This document shows, one piece after another, positions 1 to 5,118 of a stretch of 5,118 bases of DNA. The DNA lies in assembly GCA_002469865.1 (NCBI GenBank), contig DKOD01000071.1, positions 1-5,118 of the forward strand, given 5' to 3'. The notes under the pieces are model-generated. The model was not told the origin of the DNA, did no database searches, and worked only from the letters and a program-made list of their open reading frames with translations. Made by a program: the position numbers and the translations under genes. The stretch is from Alphaproteobacteria bacterium UBA7371 (GTDB lineage: Bacteria; Pseudomonadota; Alphaproteobacteria; UBA8317). The number at the start of each line of letters is the position of its first letter. The stretch's first letter is position 1.

Positions 1-222
1 ATACGCCGATATTTGTTGCCTAACCTATGCGCAATGAATTTTGTGCTTGAAAATGCGCTTGATGGTGGGGTGAACGCATCAAGAAGTCTTGATCGGCATG
101 GTAAGACATTATCTTTCCTGCTTCTCAGCCGCATATACCTAGAGACGCCTGAGGAATTTCTTCAAGACAACTCACCTTATCTTGACCCTCAGTTTTGTTG
201 GGAGAAGGATTCCAACTCGTAA
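1..222 (+). CDS. C-terminal fragment of an AtuA-like (DUF1446) protein
   Basis: An open frame runs in from the left edge without a stop and ends at TAA 220-222, giving 73 residues of a longer protein. The stretch LPNLCAMNFVLENALDGG followed by SRSLDRHGKTLSFLLL resembles the C-terminal end of AtuA/DUF1446 proteins as I recall it: a 'PNL-A-NFVL-ALDGG' block, then a 'SL-D-HGK-L--LL' block. AtuA itself belongs to acyclic terpene utilisation, but many DUF1446 proteins sit beside TRAP transporters and organic-acid genes and have no assigned reaction. The last 20 or so residues (PEEFLQDNSPYLDPQFCWEK and beyond) look like an unconserved tail, and their coding region overlaps the 3' end of the convergent dehydrogenase gene. 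An in-frame TTG at 13 is not taken as the start, because the conserved block begins right there and the frame is open upstream. The family call rests on remembered motif similarity only. That this is real coding sequence is more certain than the name. Confidence 0.6.
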   Translation: MRRYLLPNLCAMNFVLENALDGGVNASRSLDRHGKTLSFLLLSRIYLETPEEFLQDNSPYLDPQFCWEKDSNS

Positions 223-1160
223 CTATAACCTGGCTTTAGCCCACGGCCTTCCACGACATCCACGATATTTTGGGCAGCCTCTTGGGCCATGCGGGCAAGA
301 GATTCCCTGGTAAGGGCCGCGGCATGTGGCGCAAGAATACATCTTGGGGCCTGGAGGAGTGGATTGTCAGGCAGAATAGGCTCCACTGAGAACACATCAA
401 TGGCGGCTGCTTTGAGCATGTTTTCTTGCAACAAATGTGCCAAGTCCTGCTCATGAACAATGCCGCCACGTCCACAATTCACCACAATGGCATCGGGCTT
501 CATCAATCGCATTTCTTTTTCGGCGATCATATGTTGGGTTTGGTTTGTCAGGGGAACATGGACGGTCAGAATGTCCGCTTCGGCCAGTCCCTGATGCAAA
601 TCATGCACCAACTTAAATCCATCAATATCCGCCTGTGTGGGGGATAATTTGTTATCGTGAACCAGCACATTCATTCCAAATGCCCGGCATAATACTGCCA
701 CCTTGGCTCCGATGCGACCATAACCCAAGACCAAAACAGTGCGGCCATTAAGATCCACGGCGTCGATATTTGCCCTTGATGAATAATCATGTCGGGTTGT
801 GTGATCCATGCGAAGGAGGTCTTTTGCGGCAGCCAACATAAACATCAGTGTATGTTCCGCCACAGATGTTGCGTTTGCAGACGCAGCAATTCCCACGGCG
901 ATGTTATGCTTTCTTGCGTAGGCCACATCGATATTGTCACAGCCCACACCATGTTTCGCCACAACTTTCAGTTGGGGCATTCTCTCCATTAATGATGCAG
1001 GAATTTTGGCCACACGGACCAGGACACCCTCCACCTCAGGATAATGTGTTTTAAGCTCATGCTCGTTCAATTCCCAGGCCTTAACAACCTCATGTTGATG
1101 ACGATTCAGCAGATCCACAGCTGACAGATCTAAAAGTTCCGTAATGAGAATTTTGGCCAT
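189..1160 (-). CDS. D-isomer-specific 2-hydroxyacid dehydrogenase (NAD-dependent, SerA-like)
   Basis: This 323-residue cytosolic enzyme is predicted to interconvert a 2-hydroxy acid and the 2-keto acid using NAD(H). It has the usual family length and order. The N-terminal part of the substrate domain contains KHGVGCDNID (69-78). The Rossmann fold follows, with GYGRIG at 146-151 and an acidic residue D169 at the end of the second strand, which favours NAD over NADP. The catalytic triad is complete: R231 in NCGRGG, E260 in DVFSVEP and H279 in APHAAALT. There is no C-terminal ACT domain, so it is not a long-form, serine-feedback-regulated phosphoglycerate dehydrogenase. The ATG at 1158-1160 is preceded by AAAGGTG (1165-1171), which overlaps the stop codon of the permease gene upstream. 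Only 9 nt separate the two genes, so they are very likely co-transcribed and perhaps translationally coupled. The context suggests it acts on the transported acid or on a breakdown product of it. Phosphoglycerate, glyoxylate/hydroxypyruvate or another hydroxy acid cannot be told apart from the sequence. Confidence 0.93.
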   Translation of the reverse strand: MAKILITELLDLSAVDLLNRHQHEVVKAWELNEHELKTHYPEVEGVLVRVAKIPASLMERMPQLKVVAKHGVGCDNIDVAYARKHNIAVGIAASANATSVAEHTLMFMLAAAKDLLRMDHTTRHDYSSRANIDAVDLNGRTVLVLGYGRIGAKVAVLCRAFGMNVLVHDNKLSPTQADIDGFKLVHDLHQGLAEADILTVHVPLTNQTQHMIAEKEMRLMKPDAIVVNCGRGGIVHEQDLAHLLQENMLKAAAIDVFSVEPILPDNPLLQAPRCILAPHAAALTRESLARMAQEAAQNIVDVVEGRGLKPGYSYELESFSQQN

Positions 1161-1164
1161 GATA

Positions 1165-1171
1165 CACCTTT
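1165..1171 (-). promoter_or_regulatory. Ribosome binding site of the 2-hydroxyacid dehydrogenase, overlapping the permease stop
   Basis: On the minus strand AAAGGTG lies 4 nt before the ATG at 1158-1160. Its first bases are part of the TAA stop of the TRAP permease (1170-1172). A ribosome finishing the permease would cover this site, so coupled translation is plausible. The site supports the chosen start. Confidence 0.6.
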
Positions 1172-3257
1172 AATTGAGGGCTTGCGGGAGAAACAACGCG
1201 ATTTGGGGGAAAAACATTACCAACAACATGCCAAGAATTTGTAGCGCAATGAATGGCAAAACGCTGGCAAAAATCTCTTGCAAGGTCACGTCTGGCGGGG
1301 CGACTGATTTTAGCCAAAAACAAGCCGGACCAAATGGCGGGGACAAGAAATATATCTGGATATTCATCACAAATAGGACACCAAACCAAACTGCGGCCCA
1401 CTGGGGTTCTAACCCGAGTTCAGGGGCCATGCCTACCACCACAGGGGCAAAGACGGGCACGGTGATGAAGGCAATAGCGATCCATTCCATAAATGTTCCA
1501 AGAATAATGAGAATCCCCATCATTAAGAAAATAACACCCAATGGAGGCAGACCAAGACCGGAAAACAGAGAGCGCATGAAATCAGCGCCGCCGATGAGGT
1601 TATAGATGCCCACAAAAGCCACTGCGCCTAGTATGAGCCAAATTATTGTTCCCACCGTTGACATGGTTCCGGCCAAGGCCTCTTGGAGCAGATTCCAGTT
1701 AAAAGACAACCTGATCGCTGCAACAATAATAGAACCAAGAACACCAACGGCTGCGGCTTCGGTGACGGAGGCAATGCCTGCATATATGGAACCCATCACA
1801 CATCCAATAAGCAGGACGCAGAATATGACCGCTGCCAGCTTATCCCTTGACATCGTAATGGTTTCACCGCGGATCTTGGAAACCTCTTCCGCCGTGGGCG
1901 CCAAAGATGGGTTCAGCGTGCAGCGCACGACGACATAGAGCCCAAAAAAAGTTGCCAACATCAAACCAGGAAGAAAGCCCGCCATAAACAGATCACCAAT
2001 TGCTACCTGTGCGGACAAGCCATAAACGATCATAATAATGCTTGGCGGAATCAAGGTGGCGAGGGCGCCGGATGCGCAGATCAAGCCAATGGAAAGTTTA
2101 CGGTCATACCGAAGCCGCAACAATTGTGGTAATGCCACCAACCCTAGCATCACAATCTCGCCGCCCATAACACCAGACATGGCCGCCAAAATCACCGCAA
2201 CCACAATGGTTTGGATGGCAACACCCCCGCGAAGCTTTCCTGCAAAAATTGACATGGCATCGAATAGGTCTTCAGCAATCCCAGCCTTTTCGAGAATCGA
2301 TGCCATCAAAACAAACAGCGGCACAGCAACCAGAGGGTATTTCTCCAGCAAGCCAAAGGCATTTGTTGAAACAAGGTACAAACCGCCATAGCCATAGAAA
2401 AATAAGGCAGCGAGGATGGACACAAACAGTGTCACAATCCCAAGAGGCATGCCTGTGGTCATGAGTATAAGCATGGCAATGACAATGGCGATGCTTGCCA
2501 CGGCCACGGAATAGGCGCGAACATCCAGCCATTGAGATGGGTCAAATGGCGCACCTAGGGCAACAAAAAAGCTATTAATTTGCCCGAAGATAGAGTCATC
2601 CCCACCATAATGAAGACCAACAACGCCCACCAAGCGCGCAACAATGATGAGGGTGATGACTGAAATAAGTGCCTTGCCAGCTTGGCCCTGATAATGCCGG
2701 TACAAATTTACCAGCAATTGGATGACGTATAATGTGGCGCCAATGGTGAGCATGGACTTCAAAATCAAGGGCTGTGGCGAATTCCATGCCGTGCCTGCAC
2801 GCTCGACAATGTCCACAGATTCAAGTGCCCTGACAATGGAATCGTCAATAAGCAGCCAAAGCGCCAGGACCCCGATATACATGGCGAACAAATCAAGCCA
2901 CCACTTGGTGCGGTCGCCAGCCATGAGGTAAAGAACGTTAATTCCGATATGGCGCTTATGCATGGTGATGTAGCCAGATGAAATCATCCAGGCTGTGGCG
3001 CACAGCACCATCACGATTTCAAACACCCATTGGGTTGGGCTATCAAAAACATATCTGGAAACAACTTCATAAGCTGTGATGAGCGCAACCAATAAATAAA
3101 GCTGCGCCACAGCCAACCCAGAAAATTTGCTAATATGGTCGATAAACGTGAGGCGGTCACGATGTTCAGGGAACTGCTCCACTGGCATATCCGCCGTTGC
3201 TTTATCTTGGGAAACTATTGTCATTGCCCGCACCCCCCCGGTTATGGTGGCAGTCAT
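1170..3257 (-). CDS. TRAP transporter fused permease (DctQ-DctM, small plus large membrane subunits)
   Basis: This 695-residue inner-membrane protein joins the two TRAP permease subunits, which are often separate genes. Residues about 40-190 are the DctQ part, with four predicted helices (roughly 45-66, 77-97, 121-140, 168-186) and the typical EVVSRYVFDSP (64-74) and HKRHIGINVL (100-109). A hydrophobic stretch near 196-216 is suited to be the linking helix seen in fused QM proteins such as SiaQM. From about 250 onward is the DctM part, with many helices. Family-like segments are YPLVAVPLFVLMASILEKAG (307-326), PPSIIMIVYG (404-413), YAGIASVTEAAAVG (492-505) and SPPFGPACFW (639-648). TRAP systems use a Na+ or H+ gradient and a periplasmic binding protein to import carboxylates, and the likely partner is encoded divergently at 3623. 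The start is uncertain. ATG at 3257 is the longest option, but ATG at 3224 (684 aa) has the better G-rich sequence upstream, and homology begins only near residue 35. No frame break was seen. Confidence 0.93.
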   Translation of the reverse strand: MTATITGGVRAMTIVSQDKATADMPVEQFPEHRDRLTFIDHISKFSGLAVAQLYLLVALITAYEVVSRYVFDSPTQWVFEIVMVLCATAWMISSGYITMHKRHIGINVLYLMAGDRTKWWLDLFAMYIGVLALWLLIDDSIVRALESVDIVERAGTAWNSPQPLILKSMLTIGATLYVIQLLVNLYRHYQGQAGKALISVITLIIVARLVGVVGLHYGGDDSIFGQINSFFVALGAPFDPSQWLDVRAYSVAVASIAIVIAMLILMTTGMPLGIVTLFVSILAALFFYGYGGLYLVSTNAFGLLEKYPLVAVPLFVLMASILEKAGIAEDLFDAMSIFAGKLRGGVAIQTIVVAVILAAMSGVMGGEIVMLGLVALPQLLRLRYDRKLSIGLICASGALATLIPPSIIMIVYGLSAQVAIGDLFMAGFLPGLMLATFFGLYVVVRCTLNPSLAPTAEEVSKIRGETITMSRDKLAAVIFCVLLIGCVMGSIYAGIASVTEAAAVGVLGSIIVAAIRLSFNWNLLQEALAGTMSTVGTIIWLILGAVAFVGIYNLIGGADFMRSLFSGLGLPPLGVIFLMMGILIILGTFMEWIAIAFITVPVFAPVVVGMAPELGLEPQWAAVWFGVLFVMNIQIYFLSPPFGPACFWLKSVAPPDVTLQEIFASVLPFIALQILGMLLVMFFPQIALFLPQALN

Positions 3258-3413
3258 GCCTGTCTTATGCCGTTTTTATTGCTTTTTGTTCCCGCAATTA
3301 AGGGACATCTACGATTAAACAACATCACAGTTTCAGCGACCCACGCAAGAAAGATATTTTGACGCATATTATTACAAAAAAGGGGGTTGCTAATCAGCGA
3401 AAACGCGAACAAC

Positions 3414-3451
3414 GTGGTTATTGGTAGATAAAAAAAACCAATCACTACCAA
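3414..3451. repeat. Cluster of inverted TGGT/ACCA half-sites, possible operator or leader hairpin
   Basis: GTGGTTATTGGT (3414-3425) faces ACCAATCACTAC (3437-3448) across 11 nt, and 10 of the 12 positions are complementary. The inner six, ATTGGT/ACCAAT, match perfectly. An overlapping second pairing exists: TTGGTAG (3421-3427) with CTACCAA (3445-3451) is perfect over 7 bp. The loop is a run of eight A (3430-3437). TGGT...ACCA half-sites are typical of GntR/FCD-type and some LacI-type regulators of organic and sugar acid genes, although those usually sit closer together. The repeat ends 22 nt before the small ORF start and 7 nt before its probable ribosome binding site. It could therefore be a protein-binding operator or, if transcribed, an RNA hairpin in the leader. 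Confidence 0.45.
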
Positions 3452-3458
3452 GCAGGAT

Positions 3459-3463
3459 AAGGA
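3459..3463 (+). promoter_or_regulatory. Probable ribosome binding site of the 40-aa membrane peptide
   Basis: AAGGA lies 10 nt before the ATG at 3474, at the long end of normal spacing. A second purine run, GGGAG (3469-3473), touches the ATG directly and is too close to act in the usual way. The site gives moderate support for translation of the small ORF. Confidence 0.4.
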
Positions 3464-3473
3464 AATCTGGGAG

Positions 3474-3596
3474 ATGAGTGAAGGAACAAGAGACGATCAT
3501 GTCAAACATTATGGCCCTTGGGCTTGGGCGGCAGGCATTGCCTTTGGCGTCGCGATGATGGCGTTTATGTTCTACTTAGCCGACGGTTTCCTCTAA
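3474..3596 (+). CDS. Small single-span membrane peptide (40 aa), unknown function
   Basis: This short ORF runs from ATG 3474 to TAA 3594-3596. The first 14 or so residues are polar and charged (MSEGTRDDHVKHYG). They are followed by a hydrophobic segment from about P15 to A36 with two tryptophans at its start (W16, W18), glycines at 21 and 25 and a Met/Phe-rich end (MMAFMFYLA), then a short tail DGFL. That is the make-up of a single transmembrane helix, and the helix is too late and too close to the end for a normal cleaved signal peptide. AAGGA lies 10 nt upstream. It sits 26 nt before the TRAP binding-protein gene on the same strand and would be the first gene of that transcript. I do not recognise it. 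It could be an accessory peptide of the TRAP transporter or a leader peptide affecting expression of the next gene. A chance ORF is possible, but the clear helix, the SD and the position argue against that. Confidence 0.6.
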   Translation: MSEGTRDDHVKHYGPWAWAAGIAFGVAMMAFMFYLADGFL

Positions 3597-3612
3597 CAAA
3601 TAACGCAACAGT

Positions 3613-3618
3613 GGAGGA
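3613..3618 (+). promoter_or_regulatory. Strong ribosome binding site of the binding-protein gene
   Basis: GGAGGA ends 4 nt before the ATG at 3623. It is the best Shine-Dalgarno match in the window, in keeping with the high expression usual for periplasmic binding proteins, and it fixes the start codon. Confidence 0.75.
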
Positions 3619-3622
3619 ATAA

Positions 3623-4642
3623 ATGTTGTTCAAATCCTTAACCATGGCTGGCGCCATAGCCATGATGGTTGTCTCGGCGGCAGACGCCAAGACGCTGAAG
3701 GTCCAGATGAGCTCGAAAGCAGGTGATTGGGCCCACCGTTACATGACCGACAAGATGGCACCCATATTGGCCACCATGTCAGGCGGGGAGCTTAAAATTG
3801 ATGCATTGCCTACCAAGGCCGTTGTTCCGCATAGAGAGACAATTGATGCCGTCGCCAATGGTATTCTTGATGGTGATCTTAACGCCATTTCGTATTTTTC
3901 AGGCCGTGACCCCGCCTTCGCCATCATGGGGGACTTGATTGCAGGTTACGACACGCCGGCCCAGGTGCAGACCTTCTGCATGCATGGCGGTGGTAAGGAA
4001 ATGCTGCAAAAAATATATGACAAATACACCAATGGCCGCGTTCATGTGATTGGCTGCGGTCCGTATTCCAAAGAAGCACTTGTCTCCAAGATTCCCATTA
4101 GGGGTGTCGATGACCTCAAGGGCGTGAAAATTCGTTCACCAGAAGGCTTGGCATCTGAAGTATTTCGTCGGGCTGGTGCATCTCCCTCATCAATTCCTTT
4201 CTCGGAAGTCTACACGTCACTTGAAAAGGGCATCGTGGATGCAGCTGATGCATCAGCCTATGTGAACAACACTGCATCAGGCATGCATAAAGTTGCAAAA
4301 TACCCGATTTATCCAGGTATTCATTCCATGGCCACGCTTCAATTCATTATGAATAAGAAGGTCTGGGACGGTTTGACGGATGCTCAGCAAGCCATCATCG
4401 AAACCTGGTATTATCGTTCATGGACGTCACAAATGCGTGATGCAAATATTGAAGACCTGCGTCTTGTGGCCCGTGATAAGGCTGGTGATGACCTCACCGT
4501 TGTGGATTGGTCTGCAGAGGAGCGTCGTAAGTTCCGTGAAATCGCCGTAGGTGCTTGGGAAGATTTTGCCGCTAAGACACCATTGGCTCGCGAAGCACTC
4601 GACGCGCATTTGAAATACATGAAATCAATCAACTTGCTGTAA
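3623..4642 (+). CDS. TRAP transporter substrate-binding protein (DctP family, TakP-like branch)
   Basis: This 339-residue secreted periplasmic protein is predicted to bind a carboxylated substrate and hand it to the TRAP permease. The N-terminus has K4, a hydrophobic core (about 5-18) and an ADA-K cleavage site after A22, giving a mature protein of about 317 residues, normal for the family. The DctP fold is seen in HGGGKEML (121-128), VDDLKGVKIRSPEG (162-175) and IPFSEVYTSLEKGIVDAAD (191-209). R171 in KIRSPEG is the conserved arginine that usually holds the substrate carboxylate. HGGG and YPGIHS (230-235) resemble the TakP-like branch (keto acids). However, the pocket segment usually written GWFRKE reads GPYSKE (146-151) here, and the usual DAAEW reads DAADA (206-210), so a different ligand is likely. 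Two cysteines, C119 and C145, could form a disulfide. The start is fixed by GGAGGA (3613-3618) just upstream. Its partner permease is the divergent fused DctQM gene. A terminator follows the stop. Confidence 0.94.
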   Translation: MLFKSLTMAGAIAMMVVSAADAKTLKVQMSSKAGDWAHRYMTDKMAPILATMSGGELKIDALPTKAVVPHRETIDAVANGILDGDLNAISYFSGRDPAFAIMGDLIAGYDTPAQVQTFCMHGGGKEMLQKIYDKYTNGRVHVIGCGPYSKEALVSKIPIRGVDDLKGVKIRSPEGLASEVFRRAGASPSSIPFSEVYTSLEKGIVDAADASAYVNNTASGMHKVAKYPIYPGIHSMATLQFIMNKKVWDGLTDAQQAIIETWYYRSWTSQMRDANIEDLRLVARDKAGDDLTVVDWSAEERRKFREIAVGAWEDFAAKTPLAREALDAHLKYMKSINLL

Positions 4643-4667
4643 GATGTTGCCAATAAACAAAAATACC

Positions 4668-4696
4668 AACAGGCGGTAACACCGCCTGTTTTTTTT
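4668..4696 (+). terminator. Rho-independent terminator after the binding-protein gene
   Basis: AACAGGCGGT (4668-4677) pairs perfectly with ACCGCCTGTT (4681-4690), forming a 10-bp stem with a 3-nt AAC loop. An unbroken run of eight T follows (4689-4696). It starts 26 nt after the binding-protein stop codon. The T run ends directly against GGGAG (4697-4701), the ribosome binding site of the next gene, so there is no room for a promoter between this terminator and the dehydratase. It may therefore act as a partial terminator that lowers, rather than abolishes, downstream expression. Confidence 0.9.
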
Positions 4697-4701
4697 GGGA
4701 G
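4697..4701 (+). promoter_or_regulatory. Ribosome binding site of the dehydratase, abutting the terminator
   Basis: GGGAG lies 6 nt before the ATG at 4708 and directly after the terminator T run. It supports codon 1 as the start. Transcripts that stop in the T run would end just short of this site, so the dehydratase is made only from read-through transcripts or from RNA begun upstream of the hairpin. Confidence 0.6.
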
Positions 4702-4707
4702 CTCGTA

Positions 4708-5118
4708 ATGGGTAAAAACAACAATAAGGGCATGCGGCGGGGGCTAACCAATTATGGGGATCAAGACTTCTCCTTGTTTCTCCGCAAATCCTTCATCAAA
4801 GGGCTTGGTTATACCGATGAAGATTTGGAAAAACCCGTCATTGGCATCATCAACACATATTCTGAGTATAATGGTTGTCATGGGAATGTTCCTGACTTGA
4901 TCAAGTTTGCCCGTTCGGCCGTTTTGGCTGGTGGTGGTTTGCCCCTGGAATTTCCAACCATCTCTCTCCATGAGAGTTTTTCTTACCCCACCTCGATGTA
5001 TTTGCGGAACCTAATGGCCATGGATACGGAAGAAATGATCCGTGCACAGCCCATGGATTCCTGTATTCTCGTCGGTGGTTGTGACAAAACTGTCCCTGCA
5101 CAAATTATGGGTGGCTTG
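4708..5118 (+). CDS. IlvD/Edd-family dehydratase, N-terminal part (probable sugar-acid dehydratase)
   Basis: The first 137 codons of a gene that continues past the right edge; full members are near 570-600 residues. The family removes water from a polyhydroxy acid to give a 2-keto-3-deoxy acid, using an Fe-S cluster and Mg2+. The visible key residues are C57 in YSEYNGCHGN, a probable Fe-S ligand, E89 in SLHES, and C125-D126-K127 in GGCDKTVPA, where the cysteine is a second cluster ligand and the lysine matches the one carbamylated in relatives. GLPLEFPTISLHES and RNLMAMDTEEMIRAQP are closer to pentonate/arabonate-type dehydratases than to biosynthetic IlvD, as I recall those sequences. The E in SLHES, where IlvD has the D of its SDGI segment, points the same way. 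The ATG at 4708 is preceded by GGGAG (4697-4701) at 6 nt spacing. An in-frame ATG at codon 9 lacks such a site. The exact substrate, and whether this could be a branched-chain IlvD, cannot be settled from the N-terminus alone. Confidence 0.92.
   Translation, partial: MGKNNNKGMRRGLTNYGDQDFSLFLRKSFIKGLGYTDEDLEKPVIGIINTYSEYNGCHGNVPDLIKFARSAVLAGGGLPLEFPTISLHESFSYPTSMYLRNLMAMDTEEMIRAQPMDSCILVGGCDKTVPAQIMGGL

Larger units (their letters stand above)
3258..3473. promoter_or_regulatory. Divergent intergenic control region between the permease operon and the binding-protein unit
   Basis: These 216 nt separate the leftward permease-dehydrogenase operon from the rightward small ORF and binding-protein genes, so promoters for both directions should lie here. 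The region is AT-rich compared with the flanking genes. Weak core elements can be picked out: TATTAT (3367-3372) or its minus-strand overlap TAATAT (3366-3371), and TAGATA (3425-3430). None has a convincing -35 box at the right distance, so no promoter is placed. The clearest structure is the TGGT/ACCA repeat cluster at 3414-3451, listed separately. The short ORFs crossing this stretch have no recognisable content. A shared regulator acting on both units is an inference from the layout. Confidence 0.5.

Noticed and set aside
197..216. A GTTGGGA/TTCCAAC stem in the convergent overlap, considered as a terminator.
   Set aside because: It is only 7 bp with one G-T pair, and no T run follows it on either strand. 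It also lies inside both coding regions.
13..222. Treating the left-edge ORF as a complete 69-aa protein starting at TTG 13.
   Set aside because: The frame is open to the window edge, and the conserved-looking block begins at that codon, so a truncated end of a longer protein is more likely.
1174..1605. A 143-codon plus-strand ORF.
   Set aside because: It lies wholly antisense to the well-supported permease gene, and its composition is that of a reverse-strand shadow of membrane-protein codons. The same holds for the plus-strand ORFs at 1606-1938 and 2038-2391.
3127..3362. Two overlapping plus-strand ORFs across the permease start (3127-3318 and 3135-3362).
   Set aside because: Both are largely antisense to the N-terminus of the permease gene, with no protein pattern or ribosome binding site to support them.
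3359..3372. TTGACG (3359-3364) and TATTAT (3367-3372), considered as -35 and -10 boxes.
   Set aside because: They are nearly adjacent rather than 16-18 nt apart, so they cannot form one promoter, and neither has a convincing partner at the right distance.
3357..3379. TTTTG...CAAAA inverted repeat in the divergent region.
   Set aside because: Five-base, AT-rich arms 13 nt apart are expected by chance in such sequence.
3254..3451. A 65-codon minus-strand ORF starting with TTG whose TGA overlaps the permease ATG (ATGA arrangement).
   Set aside because: It begins inside the inverted-repeat cluster, has no clear ribosome binding site, uses a weak start codon and has no recognisable protein pattern. 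The ATGA overlap is most simply chance, although it would be worth a look if homologues appear.

Overview
The window looks like a catabolic and transport locus for an organic acid, from a Gram-negative bacterium. It combines a TRAP transporter (fused DctQM permease plus a secreted binding protein), a D-isomer-type 2-hydroxyacid dehydrogenase, an IlvD/Edd-family dehydratase and the tail of what looks like an AtuA-like (DUF1446) protein. The moderate GC content, the TRAP transporter and the overall style suggest a proteobacterium, perhaps a marine alphaproteobacterium. That assignment is an inference and cannot be settled from this sequence.

Layout from left to right. Positions 1-222 (+) hold the C-terminal end of a gene entering from the left edge, resembling the end of AtuA/DUF1446 proteins. 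It runs tail-to-tail into, and overlaps by 34 nt, a 2-hydroxyacid dehydrogenase on the minus strand (189-1160). That gene lies 9 nt downstream of a fused TRAP permease (1170-3257, minus), and its ribosome binding site sits on the permease stop codon, so the two are an operon read leftward. Positions 3258-3473 are a divergent control region with a cluster of TGGT/ACCA half-sites. To the right, on the plus strand, come a previously unlisted 40-codon ORF for a single-span membrane peptide (3474-3596), the TRAP substrate-binding protein (3623-4642), a strong intrinsic terminator (4668-4696), and the first 137 codons of an IlvD/Edd dehydratase (from 4708), which runs off the right edge.

Inferred working model. 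The binding protein captures a carboxylated substrate in the periplasm, and the divergently encoded DctQM imports it with an ion gradient. The dehydratase and the dehydrogenase then act on a polyhydroxy or 2-hydroxy acid; dehydratases of this type make 2-keto-3-deoxy acids. The substrate is not determined, though a sugar acid is the leading guess. The most notable points are the 40-aa membrane peptide ahead of the binding protein, the terminator that abuts the ribosome binding site of the dehydratase, and the inverted-repeat cluster between the two divergent units.
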